From Brachypodium distachyon (lineage: Eukaryota > Streptophyta > Magnoliopsida > Poales > Poaceae): a DNA stretch of 64,000 nucleotides. The notes beneath the pieces are model-generated. The model saw only the letters and a list, made by a program, of their open reading frames with translations. It was not told the DNA's origin and searched no databases. Positions within the stretch are counted from its first letter, which is position 1, and each line of letters begins with the position of its first letter. The translations under genes were made by a program, and so were the position numbers. This document shows positions 10,800 to 22,200 of the stretch, in pieces. Where the stretch lies: positions 17,268,613 through 17,332,612 of the forward strand of contig NC_016135.3 in NCBI RefSeq assembly GCF_000005505.3, given 5' to 3'.

Positions 10800-11240
10800 A
10801 CTAGTGGCGGTGAAAACGCAAGCACCTCCACGGGTGCGAAGGACGGGTGGCGGTGAAACGAATCAAACGGCCACTAGTACTGAGCACTAGCGGCGGTGCG
10901 GGCAACTAAAACCGCCATTGATATCATTTTTTCTTTTCTCGCCTACTTTTTTCTGTCATTTTTTTTGCGATTTTTTTCTTTTTATTTCAATAATAGAAAG
11001 TTTGAGAGAGAATTCACCCAAAATTTTAGATATTTTGTTATAAATTCTTAAGCCGCTGATACGCTTTAACTACTAGTGGCGGTGAGGACACAACAAACCG
11101 CCACTACTATTGAGCACTAGTGGCGGTGCTTGCAGCTAGACTCGCCACCGGTATGATTCGCAGGAACATTGGACACCCTAAGTTTGTGTACCATGTATCA
11201 GTGGCGGTTCTCACGACAAAAACCGCCACTAGTGATGAAT
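10800..11240. repeat. Internal block of CACTA subterminal-type repeats
   Basis: Inverted and direct copies of CACTAGTGGCGGT / ACCGCCACTAGT (near 10800, 10849, 10885, 11076, 11096, 11114, 11202, 11220). The motif resembles the left-end block but uses 'actagtggcgg' more often than 'accagtggcgg'. It is separated from a further set at 11910-12120 by AT-rich sequence. Such repeats normally sit at element ends, so this may be the right end of a first element or the left end of a second one. Confidence 0.8.
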
Positions 11241-11909
11241 TTACAATAAGCTGTTAAATTCATATTATATTCTCTGGGTTTTAAATAAATACACCACCTC
11301 TTATTTTATGTGTATAATAATATTGTTTATCCACAATAAACATTTGAACCATAAATTCAAATGTTATATACCCTAATTTCTATGATTTAGTGTCATTATG
11401 TCTGGCTTTTGTGCTATAAAAATTATATAAAATTTAATTTTTCTCAAAAAATTGTCAAATTTGGTGTGCACACTTCCCTATTGCTATCAAACACGCATAA
11501 AAAATTGAAGTTCAAACAAAGAAAACATGTCACATTTGGTTCATGGGGTCGGATGGTTTCTGAGAGATCTACCTTGATGGTTCCAAAATGATGAACCAAA
11601 GTGAAAAAAAGAAAAACCAAGGTGCATACTTTTGAATTTTTGGACAAAACTTTATATGTAAGATTGTTGATTGATAGAAACTTTCCATGCAAATTTTCAG
11701 ATCATTTTGAGCAAAATTCAATTTTCAATAAATTAATAACTTGAATATGAACAACATAAACATATAAATTGTTGATGATATTTCTGTATTTAGGTTTGAA
11801 ACTTTGAATGGGACATGGTATTAGTAGTTTACACTCAAAAGGACATGTGTTTTAAATTTTGGGTGTACACATAATTTAATATGAATTTAAAACTTGATTC
11901 TGAAATTAG
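11241..11909. other. AT-rich spacer inside the CACTA region, no gene seen
   Basis: About 670 bp with no credible frame, no terminal inverted repeats and no tandem structure. It links the two internal blocks of subterminal-type repeats. Confidence 0.5.
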
Positions 11910-12744
11910 TATGAGTGGCGGTTTTGCAGGTAAACCGCCACTAGTGCTAGATCCAGGAGCACTGGTGCAGCACCAGTGGCCGGTTTTGCAAATTGACCGC
12001 CAGTGGTTGGTAGCACAAACCGGCCACGACTGTTTTGTTTGCTGAACCGACACTAGTGCTGGCGCAAAAATCCCCTTGGGAATCACTAGTGTCCGTTTTT
12101 TCTCTCGGACTGCCACTACTGCTGCCGTGCTATAAGTAGATAGCGACGGGACTTGGTGAAATTTCGAACACTCGCCCGCGCGTCTCTCAGACCAGCTGCG
12201 GCACAGCTAACCCTAACGCAGGCGAAGCCCTGCCGCGTCGCCGAGTCGCCGCCGCCGCCGTTCCCGTACCCGCGTTGCCGCCGCCGCCGCCGCCGCCGTT
12301 CCACTCCCCCACCCGCGCCGTTCCCCTCGCTCCCCCACCCGCGCCGTTCCCCCTCTTCGCTTCCCCTTCTCTCGCGTCTCCGACTCGCCGGCGCCCACCA
12401 TGGTGCGAACGCGGGGAACCGGCTGCCGCCGTGGCTTCTCCACGGCGTCGGCCACGGTGGATCTCCCGCCCCGGGACGAGCCGACGGAGGAGGCAGCGCC
12501 ACCCCGCCGCACGGCGGAATCGGGCCAGCCTGAAAGATCGGTATGGCAACGAACCGTCTTGTGCCATATGATCTCAAATCTGAAACACTCGAGCACACGG
12601 TTAGTCCACGAGTCATGTTGTCATTAACACCAAAACACTTAGGGATCGATATGTCCTTTCACCGCCGGACTTCGTGGACGAGGTCCGAAATCCGGCGTCC
12701 CCCGCGACACACCACCGGGATCCCCGGCCGCCGGCGCGGACGAG
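11910..12744 (+). promoter_or_regulatory. CACTA promoter and leader 2, homologous to leader 1
   Basis: Subterminal-type repeats (11914-12120) lead into CTATAAGTAG (about 12131-12140) as a TATA-like box, then a leader with AGACCAGCTGCGG (12189) and a CAGGCGAAGCCCTGCC stretch matching 6080-6100 of leader 1. A GC-rich leader follows (CCG trinucleotide runs, proline/arginine-rich in every frame, probably untranslated) up to a strong donor GTAAGT at 12745. It probably drives the second gene. Confidence 0.6.
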
Positions 12745-13392
12745 GTAAGTTCCTCATGAATCTTAGGGCGCTTTTTTCCTCATGAATCTTACTTTTGCTG
12801 CAATTAGGGATTAGGGTTAGGGTTAGAAATTAGGTTTGTTCATTAGGGTTAGGAATTAGGGTTGTTAATTAGGGAAATCAGGGATTAGTTGCTGCTGCTT
12901 AGGGTTAGGGATTAGGATTCAAATTTGGAAACATATAATAAAACTGTACATTTTTCACATAGTGGGAATAGCTTGATGGAAGTAACATGCTTAGGGTTTT
13001 GATGAACAACTTAATTATGTGATGATGTGGCATGGTTGATGGAAGTAACATGCTTAGGGTTTTGATGAATAACTTAATTATGTGATGATGTGGCATGCTT
13101 GATGGAAGTAACATGCATGCTGTTGATGTGGGCCCGGCCATCGTGCCGAGGCTGTTGAAATTTAAGGGGCCGGCCATTGCGCTAAGAGGGTATATGTGGG
13201 TAGGTAATTTTTATGCAGGTTTCATTATCGGGTAGACCAATTCGCTAGCTTTATAGCACGGGTCATGCCGAATTTTTCGAGATTTACAATACGGGTCATG
13301 CCGAATTTTTCAATTTTTTAAAGTAATCCATATAAGGGCATTGTATAGGAACCTCAGGGTCGCGATGGAGAATACCCTGAGGACTCACCTTA
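12745..13392 (+). other. Probable intron of the second CACTA gene, with TTAGGG-like and 63-bp tandem repeats
   Basis: Starts at the donor GTAAGT (12745) and probably ends at CACCTTAG (13385-13392), just before the open frame. It contains scattered GGGTTAG repeats (about 12805-12915). A tandem repeat of about 63 bp, slightly over two copies, lies at 12970-13117 (unit includes GGAAGTAACATGCTTAGGG). The motif is not the plant telomere unit TTTAGGG in array form. Confidence 0.55.
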
Positions 13393-15131
13393 GGGTTTTT
13401 CGTCGTTGGGCACACCAATAGCCCATAGCCAAGACGACGAACCTGAACACGGCGGCGGTGATCCTTCGGGCTTCAATGCAGGCTCTGAGGCTACCACGTC
13501 ACAGGCTACTTCGAAGAAGAAGAAGGCGCCGCGTGGGTCTAACAAGCCGACGAAGGAGAAATTCATCGTCACCAGAACTGACCCCGTGGGGAAACCCGCG
13601 AGTCCAAAGAGGGCCGCGTCGTGTTTCGCCAACACATGCAATGCAATCGTTCGCGAGTTCACAAATATCAATCAGAGATGGACCGAGGTTCCTCAGAGCG
13701 TAAAGCAAGATTGTTATGCCAAGGCATGGGAGAGGTTTGAGGTGCCTGATCCCGTGCTCCGTGAAGAAGTATTCGGAGCGATGAAGACCACAATGCGTAG
13801 GGGTCAAAGCAATTGGGGTACCAAGGCCAGAGCTTTTTTGAACGAAGATTGGGAGTTGGTGATTCATAAGAAATGGCCGAGGATCACAGAGGAGGAATGG
13901 GAGGATTTCAAGGAGAGGGAAAAAAAATCCAGGATTCATAGCAACCAAGAGTGGTACGCGGCGCTACGTGCCAAGAGGAAATTTAACCACCGCCTTGGCA
14001 GTCGTGGTATCGAGGGAGAGAAGCCGGTGTGGGCGAAGGAGGACGCCGAGCTTGCGGCAAGAGGGATAGTCCCTCCTGTCCCAACAATGCTCCGTCATGA
14101 CCGGTCCACCACCTTTGTGCGGAGTACCATGACCAAAGAACAGTGGGCGGGCCTGAAGCCTATCCGCGAAGACCAGAAAGTTTTAATCGTAAGGCCTCAA
14201 CCGCCACTTCTTTTTCAGTTCAACTTCTAACACACTCACTTATAAATTGGCACTGACTTTGTCTTATTTCAGGACAAGGTCGCTGAGTTCGAGTCAGAAG
14301 GCTCCCACGACGAGCTCCGTGCACAGTGGGATTCACCACTCAGCTATGCTCTAGGAAGAAATGAGCACGAGGGCCATATTCGAGCCTTAGGAACCGGGGC
14401 CCTTTGCCGCAAAGTCTTTCCTCAAGAGAAAGAAGCCCGGAGCCATAAAAGAAAGGCCGAGAAGCACGTACAAATAATAGAGGTGGCGAAAAAGGCGGCG
14501 AGGGAGGAGTTTTTTGCTTGCTTGAAAAAAGAAAGGGACTCCGGCCAGACTATGGAGGAGTTCGTTGCTACATATGATGGCAACCGGGGCGCGACACCGA
14601 GGCCTATGACTCCGAATGATCATCAGTCGACTCCGAATCCTTCGCCGCCACCGTATAAGAGCAGTGCTGGCTCCGGCACCGAACTCCCGGATGACCCCGT
14701 TGGCCCATCTGATGATAGCATGGTAAGCTCCTTACTAGTACCATAGTATGTATATACTCAATTACGTCATTCTTCACACCATAACACTAACGTATGTATG
14801 TTAATTTGTTTGTCACGCATAGAAGAGTATTAAGTACCGGATATTGATGCCATCCACCAGGAATCCGGTAGGCGCGCGTGGTATGCTGATGCCAAGAATG
14901 CTGGTCGTGCACAACACGCCCATGGCCCCGGATCATGTCAGGGTGCGGGTGGACTACGTGCTCCCGGAATTTGACAAGACACCAATCCCTTATCCTCCAG
15001 AGGAGGAATCAGTGACTCTAGGGTTATGCCGGGGCACGTACATCCAGTGGCCCAAGAGGTTGGTTGCCCTCGCTACCCAACCTTCTCCCTCTCCGTCGTG
15101 TCCCGTAGCGTCTCCACCGGCTTCCACTTGA
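13393..15131 (+). CDS. CACTA second gene: Transposase_24-like (TnpA-type) protein, three exons, ends early
   Basis: Resembles the plant Transposase_24 (Ptta/En/Spm) accessory proteins, which bind subterminal repeats. Exon 1 is open through 13406-14188 (K/R-rich start, then QRWTEVPQSVKQDCYAKAWERF and W-rich motifs such as WPRITEEEWEDF). The donor is GTAAGG at 14189 and the acceptor TTTCAG ends at 14272. Exon 2 is 14273-14722 (GRNEHEGHIRALG, then a coiled, lysine-rich stretch), with donor GTAAGC. Exon 3 starts at 14823 after GCATAG and reads through YRILMPST and GTYIQWPKRLV to a TGA at 15129-15131. The exact start is unknown because no ATG opens the frame. The frame after the stop is again protein-like, so the stop may be a mutation that separates it from the downstream protease region. 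Confidence 0.65.
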
Positions 15132-16613
15132 CGACTTCCCTCTCCATCGCCCCTTGGCCCATCCCCCAATAAGCCGGCATGTCCGGATTCACCAACGTCA
15201 GGGCAAGGAGGCTTCGATTTTGAACCAGCGGAAGACTGCAGCGATGATGACGCCGCACCAGCTCATGCGCCGCCGCCAAATCCGTCGTCACCCCACTGTA
15301 AAGAAAGCCAATGCTCACAACCACCACGACCTGCACCCGTGCCACGGAAATCTGTGGCGGGCGCGCTGGAGTATACGCGTCTGGCAAGCATCTCTCCCAG
15401 ACCTTCAAGGACCAAGAGGAGGCCGAGTTTTTGAAACGCCAGTGCACCAATAAGAGGGGGTCCAAAATCAGCAAGAGATCCAATGACTCGAAGAGTAAAG
15501 AGTTGGATTCAACGGGCAAGCAACCCAGCAATCCGCCAATAACCGAAGGGAATTGGGAAAACCGGCCAGATATTTTGAATATGAAGCCCCCCCCTGTAGC
15601 TGGTGATTTAGTTGGCGGAGCCTACTTCGTGGCTAGGGAATTTGAAAAGGTGTTGATGTTCTACCCTGGACAACCGATGGTCACCCTTAAGGTCCTAAGG
15701 ATCCTGCCGCGAGAGATGCAAGAGCTACATGGCTACTACATGGTATCATCAGCTAATTCTGTACAACATGCTCAACAGATGAATGTCAAGGTGCCAAAGT
15801 ATTACGGCTTCTACGATGCCGAAACGGGGGACCTGCAGACAAAGGAATTTACCTTCGGCGTGGACTTCCTTGACTTGTTTCATGTATTCAACAAAAAGTG
15901 CTTAGACAACAACATGTTAAGACTCTGGTGTGTATACTTCACAAGGGAGTCCTTCCGCCTGAAAGAACCACACATTGCCATCACCGATCCTCTCCTGTTC
16001 AGCAAAGCAACCATCGGTCTAGAAAAATGGAAACGAGGTTCAAGAGAGAAGGCAATTTCATACCTATCTAAGTTCTTCGCAATGCACAAGCAACGCTGTT
16101 ATGTTCTTACACTCTATCATTTAGAGTAAGTTGTTCTCACGACCATTGTTTTCTTTCTCGTTCCACTAAGTTGTTCTCTTTTCGGTTTAAATGTGTGTTC
16201 TTTTTGTAAACATCGAACATTGGGTGGTGGTGGCCTTTTCTTTCGAAGAAGGGTCGGTGACGTATCTTGATCCACTCCGACGGAAGAAAGGCTATGAGCA
16301 GTGCGACTTCAAACTACGGTAGGAAGAAAATAACCCATCACAGAAACTTCCCATGCATACAACAGCCGGAAGGTACGGTCTTCTGTGGGTACTACTGCGC
16401 GTACATCATCCGCAATTGGATCACCAATTTCAAGCCCAAGACGAAGATGACCTACCAGTAGATGGTGGATTACTTCAAGACCGAATCAGAATATGGACAC
16501 AACGCAGCTGTTCTTGTGTTCGATATTCAGAGGGAGATAGCCACAATTCTCAACAAAGAGGTCCTGAAGGAAAACGGTGATTTTTATGAAGGCGGGGTTG
16601 TGCCGATGTATTG
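15132..16613 (+). pseudogene. CACTA-borne Ulp1-like (C48) cysteine protease region, broken
   Basis: From 15424 the frame reads without a stop to 16129 and includes a conserved N-terminal part (LVGGAYFVAREFEKV, ILPREMQELHGYYMVS). After a good donor GTAAGT (about 16127) the catalytic region resumes at about 16210. It has EHWVVVAF (catalytic His), VTYLDP (Asp) and QPEGTVFCGYYCAYII (Gln and catalytic Cys), the order of a Ulp1/SENP deSUMOylase-type protease. A frameshift near 16312 and a stop at about 16459 interrupt it. The last frame ends VVPMY at TGA 16611-16613. Ulp1-like domains are known passengers of grass CACTA and Mutator elements. The triad residues survive, but the reading frame does not. 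Confidence 0.75.
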
Positions 16614-18702
16614 AAACTTTGATGTACAATGTTAAACATTGAATATCTGTGTTTTTGTAATAAGTTTTGTGAACGGATGTTGTTATCTATCATGAATGTG
16701 TGATTTTCTCATATATATATATATATATTTCTGTGCTGTGAATATGATATATTACTGTTAAATGCTACAGGAACATTGAATACCTTGTGAACCTAGCCTC
16801 GAACTAAACACATCTTAAGAACAACTTGAATGGAATCGCTCAAATTTTGGCCCCAAATGTCCGGTTTTTGGTCATTTGGGGGAGCAAGTGGACATGTATC
16901 CGCCCTCATCACCCAATCACACCCCTCTAATTAGTTTTTTCTCCTCTTTATCATTTTTCCTTTCCTTTTTACTTTTTCTTCACATTTTCTATCTCTTGTT
17001 GTGGGCCGGGACGGGCATGTTTGGGGGATGTGTCCTAACAAACATGACATTTTGACCGTTTAGGGGATGCCAATGCCATTGAAAAATGATTTTGTTGGAG
17101 ATGCTCTGAAAGCAGCAGAGAAGACAAAAGAGATACTAGATACGCATGTCGTTCGCCAAATAAGACAACTGAGCAAACACCGTGCTCTCCTTTTACATCA
17201 AGCCGTGCCGGCGTGCCGGCTCGGTCCTCGAGCGTTTTATGTTCCACGGACTCCCGTTGGTTTCCAGGAAAACGCAAGTCGCCATATCTCCTGGTATGCA
17301 CCAAAGCTCTCTGCTTCCATGGCTCTCTCTTGGCCTGATCCAAAATCCCTAAATGCCCGACCATCGGCGAAGGAGATCATTTTTTTGAGGATGGGCGAAT
17401 TCTTCACATTTACTATTTTTCTAGGTTCGCAAAATATATTTTAATTAAATTGATTGTCCAGACTTTAGGATGAATTTTTATCTTGTACATCTTATGATAT
17501 ATAGTCTACTGATATTTATGTTAAACATAAATTTTCCTCATATTATATGTCAAATCGACCATAATCGAATGATCGTAATAAAAAATATCTACAACATAGA
17601 ATATATGGCTACTATTCTGATGCAAATAGTTCTTGAGCGAAGTGAGCAGCTTACCAACAACTTAATGTTTTATGAGTAAATATATAGTTATTTTTACTTC
17701 CAAAGATATTTTCATACTTATCGACCTAAAAATATCAAGTAGATATTTTGCATAATAAACAACGCCTTCTCCATACTTCGAGAGATTTGCTATCTTATCA
17801 ACAAAAAATACACGATCTGAAACATGGTATGTCAAAATTAGAACTCACTAAAAGAAAAATACACCACCTGAGCATGATTATCACATCTACTGTTATCAAG
17901 TAAGATGATTTTTATATCAACTTTATTTTTTTACAACATTTCTATATCAACTTTCATTAAGCAAGAAATATGATTAAAGGAACGACAGTTAAGAACTATA
18001 GTACGGGAAGTTGGGTCTCTTGAAGAGCCGGTCTTTGTTGGCCATATCGTCGTCGAAGTACGCAACAATTTACCAGCCGTCGCTGACTCCTATGACATTT
18101 TTCTCAGACCCGGTCCAAATGCGTAGCTTGACAAGTCATCGCCAGCGTTGTCTCTATTGATCCAGAATTAAATTAGCTGAAACTTTGCAGATTATTTTAT
18201 ACAGAGATGCAAATACAAATTCGCGCAAACAAATGTACATCTGACAAAGATTTAATAATTTGTCTTGGAGTTAATTCGAATAGCTAACAATTTGATGCAA
18301 TGTTTACGGTACCTAACATGAGTTTGTCATTCTTTCGTCTATCATGTATTTCTTAAACAATATCACTAATCCCAGTTTAATACATTGTTCTTGCGTTTTA
18401 TAAGTTTGTGAACCAGGATTCAAGAAAGTGCTAAGCGAGCGGTGAGGCACCGCTGAGAGTAATTGAATCTTAAGCATTCCGTACAGACTCTGTTTCTGAG
18501 AAGTTGGCGGGATTCTTCGAGAAAATCAAGGAGAATTGGAGAATTTGAGAGACATTGTTGCTCGCCCAGGAGAAATTGGCGGGATTCTGTTGCTCGCCCA
18601 AATTGATGGAATCCTTGGAGGAAAAAGGCGAATTGGAAAAATTGGAGAGATTCTTGGAAGGAATCAGGCGGGAGAGAGAGAAGCCCTGCAGCTGAGAATT
18701 GT
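16614..18702. other. Intergenic, AT-rich, no gene recognised
   Basis: About 2.1 kb. It holds an (AT)n microsatellite (about 16712-16730) and a stretch with transposon-end-like words (about 17090, TTGGAGATGCTCTGA). A short coding-like segment on the minus strand lies at about 18000-18105 and reads AYFDDDMANKDRLFKRPNF with stops on both sides; I cannot identify it. Repetitive GGCGGGATTCT / TTGCTCGCCCA words occur at 18505-18660. There is no CACTA right end here. Confidence 0.5.
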
Positions 18703-18746
18703 GCTAACGAGTCTTATCAGTCCTTAAGTAGTCGCTCAGGTCCTAA

Positions 18747-18847
18747 AGCCCTGTTTGGTTGCGTTCAAAACTGTTTTTTTTCTTTTAACTTATAAGTCAA
18801 AAAACACCTATTCACATGTTTTTGGTGATTTTGACTTGGTTTTTACT
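18747..18847. mobile_element. Truncated Harbinger/Tourist-like MITE (copy A)
   Basis: After TAA (18744-18746) the sequence AGCCCTGTTTGGTTGCG begins a MITE whose intact counterpart is at 30743-30978 in copy B. Copy A stops matching at GGTTTTTACT (18847), so its right half has been deleted. Confidence 0.75.
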
Positions 18848-19297
18848 GAATGCACAGGGTGAGTCGCTCGGCAGAGGGAGGGAGGGGCCAAGTGGGTATA
18901 GACCCGGAAGGAGGGGCCGAGGGGGTACGGACCCAGTCCCTCGCTCCTGGATCTTCTTTCCTGTCGCTGCCACCCACGCTGCCGAGCGCCCATCGTCTTC
19001 CTCCTCGCGCGAGCGCCTCCACCGCAAGTTGATCTCCCCTTCGATTCTCTCGCTCCCGACCGTTTCTCCTCCCATCACACCACGAACGGATTCCGCCCTT
19101 TAGCTCCCCGTTTCATAATCTTCCCCAATCCGTAACTGAGGCAAAAATCAAGGTAGGGCAGCCGCCCTACCTTGCCCTACTGGGTCCTCCGCCCATGTGC
19201 CCGACCACTACAATAACTGCATTAACCTCGCGTTCTCTGTTCTTTCTTTGCTTCTTGGACCAGGATCCGCTCCGCGCCTGACCCGATTCACGCGAAG

Positions 19298-22200
19298 ATG
19301 GACGTCGGCGGCAGCGATGGCGGGAGCAGCATCAAGAAGTGGAACGTCATCTACCCGGTGTACCTCAACTCCAAGAAGACTGTCGCCGAGGGCCGCCGCA
19401 TCGCCGCCGCCAAGGCTTGCGCCGACCCAACCTGCAACGAGATCTTGGACAGCTGCACCTACCTCAAGATCCCTTGCAAAATTGAGGTACCCATATTTGT
19501 CCCCTTCTTTTTGTTGAAATTTTGCAGTTCGAGACCGCCAGTTCCCTTGGTTCTTCCTTAGATTTTTCTAGGTGTTGTTGTTTGGACTGCTTATGGTGTA
19601 TATGCAGCAGGATAAGGCGTATCCGCGAGATTTCTTCCAGAGGGGGAGGGTGAGGGTGCAGCTCCAAAATGAAGACGGATCCCCAGTCAATCCTGCAATT
19701 AGAACAAGTATGTCCTATAACTGCTGATTGATCCTGGAAGCTACCTTGACTTCCATCTATATTCACCATGCACTGCGAATAGAGGTTACGATTTTATTAT
19801 GAATTATACCATCCATACTGTTTCAAGCTATACCAAATCCTATTAGTGCAGTTACTAGAGCTGTCAGGAATAAATATATGATATGCCAATTACGTGATCG
19901 CTTCGATGAAATATGGATTCCACAAAAACCTAATGATGATACTTGTCATGGGCTATTGTTAAAATGCACCCGTTTAATTTGTTAGAAGGAACTAAATTTG
20001 GTCCCATGCAAATCTTGTCTCCTTTCCAAGGTTCCACCAGATCAGCGTTTTTGTGGTAAGTTGAGTTGTTGAATATCCAGATATTTGTGCACCATATGCT
20101 TGTCAAGAAAGAGATGCATGGTAGGAGGTGAAGTGTTACATTTTCTGTTTGATTCTCCCTTCATTTAGCGAGCACAGTATTGTGAATACAGATCAAGTTC
20201 TTAGTCATCATAAGTAGCAAACGATTAGTTCCTTAATTAGGTATGTACTGCTACCTGACACTGACAGCTCACATAGATATGGTTATCTTGACTTGCTTGC
20301 ATATGGTTTGTGGTGGTTTATCCTATTGGCTATTGTATGCAGATAATGATGCTGTGATAGTATGATTAAGCTATGGATGTTGTATTCTGTAGTTTTGTAC
20401 TCCCTCCGATCCATAATAGGTGTCTCAGATTTAGTACAAAGTTGTACTATGTCAGGGAGTACAGTGCAATGTCATACTTCAGAACAAGTGTAGCACCCAA
20501 AAGATTTCATGTATGCCAATTTAATTTTCAGATTTGCCTGATTAATTAGTTCTGCTCCTAGTACACCCACCAAACACATGATCAATCTTTTCCCAAAATA
20601 AAGAATATAATTTCCCAGAATCAGAAATCTATGTGGCCAATTCATCTCAACACCCTGATGCTTATTTCCATTTGATCCAATTAACAAATAACAACATATG
20701 ACCATATTGAGAAAGTGAATCGTGGATAAAACGGGGCATAGTAGGTGACATAGGAGTATGCAAGACATTATTTTGAACTGAAATAGATAACTATATCATA
20801 TTGTAACATAATAGTGGTCGAACAAAGTTACTTACCGATACATACTACTGCACCGATAGAGAACTGGAGAGTTCCAAAAGACTGACGTTCTCCCCATCCA
20901 TGTAGTCTTAGTATGGAGACGACAAGGCTCTGTAATCTCATAAACAACCATGTGAATATTCAATACACAAAGTTGATGTTTGCACCCAGCTCTCAGGGCT
21001 TGAACCATTATGGTGCACGGACATGAAAAAAATTCGAAGGTTGTAGCTTGACCCCTTTTGATGTGTACATGAATTCTTGTGAAGCCTTGTTCCACATACC
21101 ATGTTCTTTACTCTCATAGAGGAGCCCATCAGTGGCGGAGATCCGTCACCTCCTTTTATTGTATAAAAAACCCTCATCCTTCTATTGTCAAAAAATAAAA
21201 AATCCCCATCCCCTTCTAATGCGATCAATTAAATCTACTGCAAAAGATTGACATGGTGATGATGTCTGTCACCAAAGTTAGAATAAAATTAGACAGTGCC
21301 ACTTATATATAATAGTGATTTCTTAGTAGTCTAATTTGTTTTATCCATAGCAACGCATGGGTATTTAGCTAGTTAAGTAAACAGAAGATATGTTTGGGGA
21401 ATGGAGATAGAACAAAATGGGTCAAGGTTGTCATGGAATACATGAACCAGTTCCTTTTCTTCCTCATTTATGCTCCATAAAGTTGGTTGGAAAAACAATA
21501 TAATGGGTCCATCAGATCATTCAACTCAATTTTCCCTGTCCAACTGGACTTCTTTTTGCTGGTAACGAGTCCTAGAGCACAACTGAATAAAGCAATGCAT
21601 AAATAATGGATAAGAGACCATGCTTGCAAATGATCTAAGGGAAGTGCTTGATATGACTCCAAATCTGGCACCAGATAAAGACTAGTATAAGGAGAACTGC
21701 TGTAGTCCTGGATCTTGTATCAAATGTTCCCTATTTGCATTATTAAGAAAGCAAGTTTTCATCTTCACATTGATTTTCAATATTGGCAACATAGCTGGTA
21801 ACTCATGGCCCCAACTCAGATTGCAAGGACAATTTGTCACTTGGCATGACGAATGGGTAACTTATATCATTTATCATTATGGGTAAATATCACCGGGATA
21901 TGATAATGACATTTTTGTTGATTTTTCTTAATTCCAAATAGAATGTGACGATCCATTATATAGATGCGACTCCTCCTAACGAATGAACTAGTCTATCAAA
22001 TCCGTACGAATAGGCACCAGCTACTAACTTCCTAAGAATAGCATCCTTTGAGAACCTCCCCTCGTGCATTACAGTGCGCATACATACTTCTCCACCTGGA
22101 TGTTTTGTGGCATCAAAAATCTTGGGGACAAATTGCACATGTTGCCTCATTTGGACCACGTAGTTCGTGTTGCGTCATATTATTTCATCTTGTTATAGAC

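Larger units (their letters stand above)
5495..16613 (+). mobile_element. CACTA (En/Spm) DNA transposon, decayed; right terminus not identified
   Basis: The left terminus CACTACGCCAGAA begins at 5495 after ATT (5492-5494). A block of inverted 'agtggcggt/accgccact' subterminal repeats follows, then a leader, a tnp2-type transposase pseudogene (6642-9817), AT-rich tandem repeats, a second block of subterminal-type repeats with a second leader (10800-12744), a Transposase_24-like gene and a Ulp1-like protease gene (to 16613). All genes are on the + strand, as in large grass CACTA elements. I could not find a matching right end after 16613. The element is therefore either truncated or two related elements fused head to tail; 16613 marks the last coding base, not a terminus. 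Confidence 0.8.

Noticed and set aside
12153..12616. GC-rich open frames on both strands at 12153-12616
   Set aside because: Low-complexity CCG-repeat leader of the second CACTA transcription unit, with no domain in any frame.
12805..12915. Interstitial telomere array (GGGTTAG words)
   Set aside because: Irregular, short, and mostly GGGTTAG rather than the plant unit TTTAGGG in tandem. It sits in a probable transposon intron.
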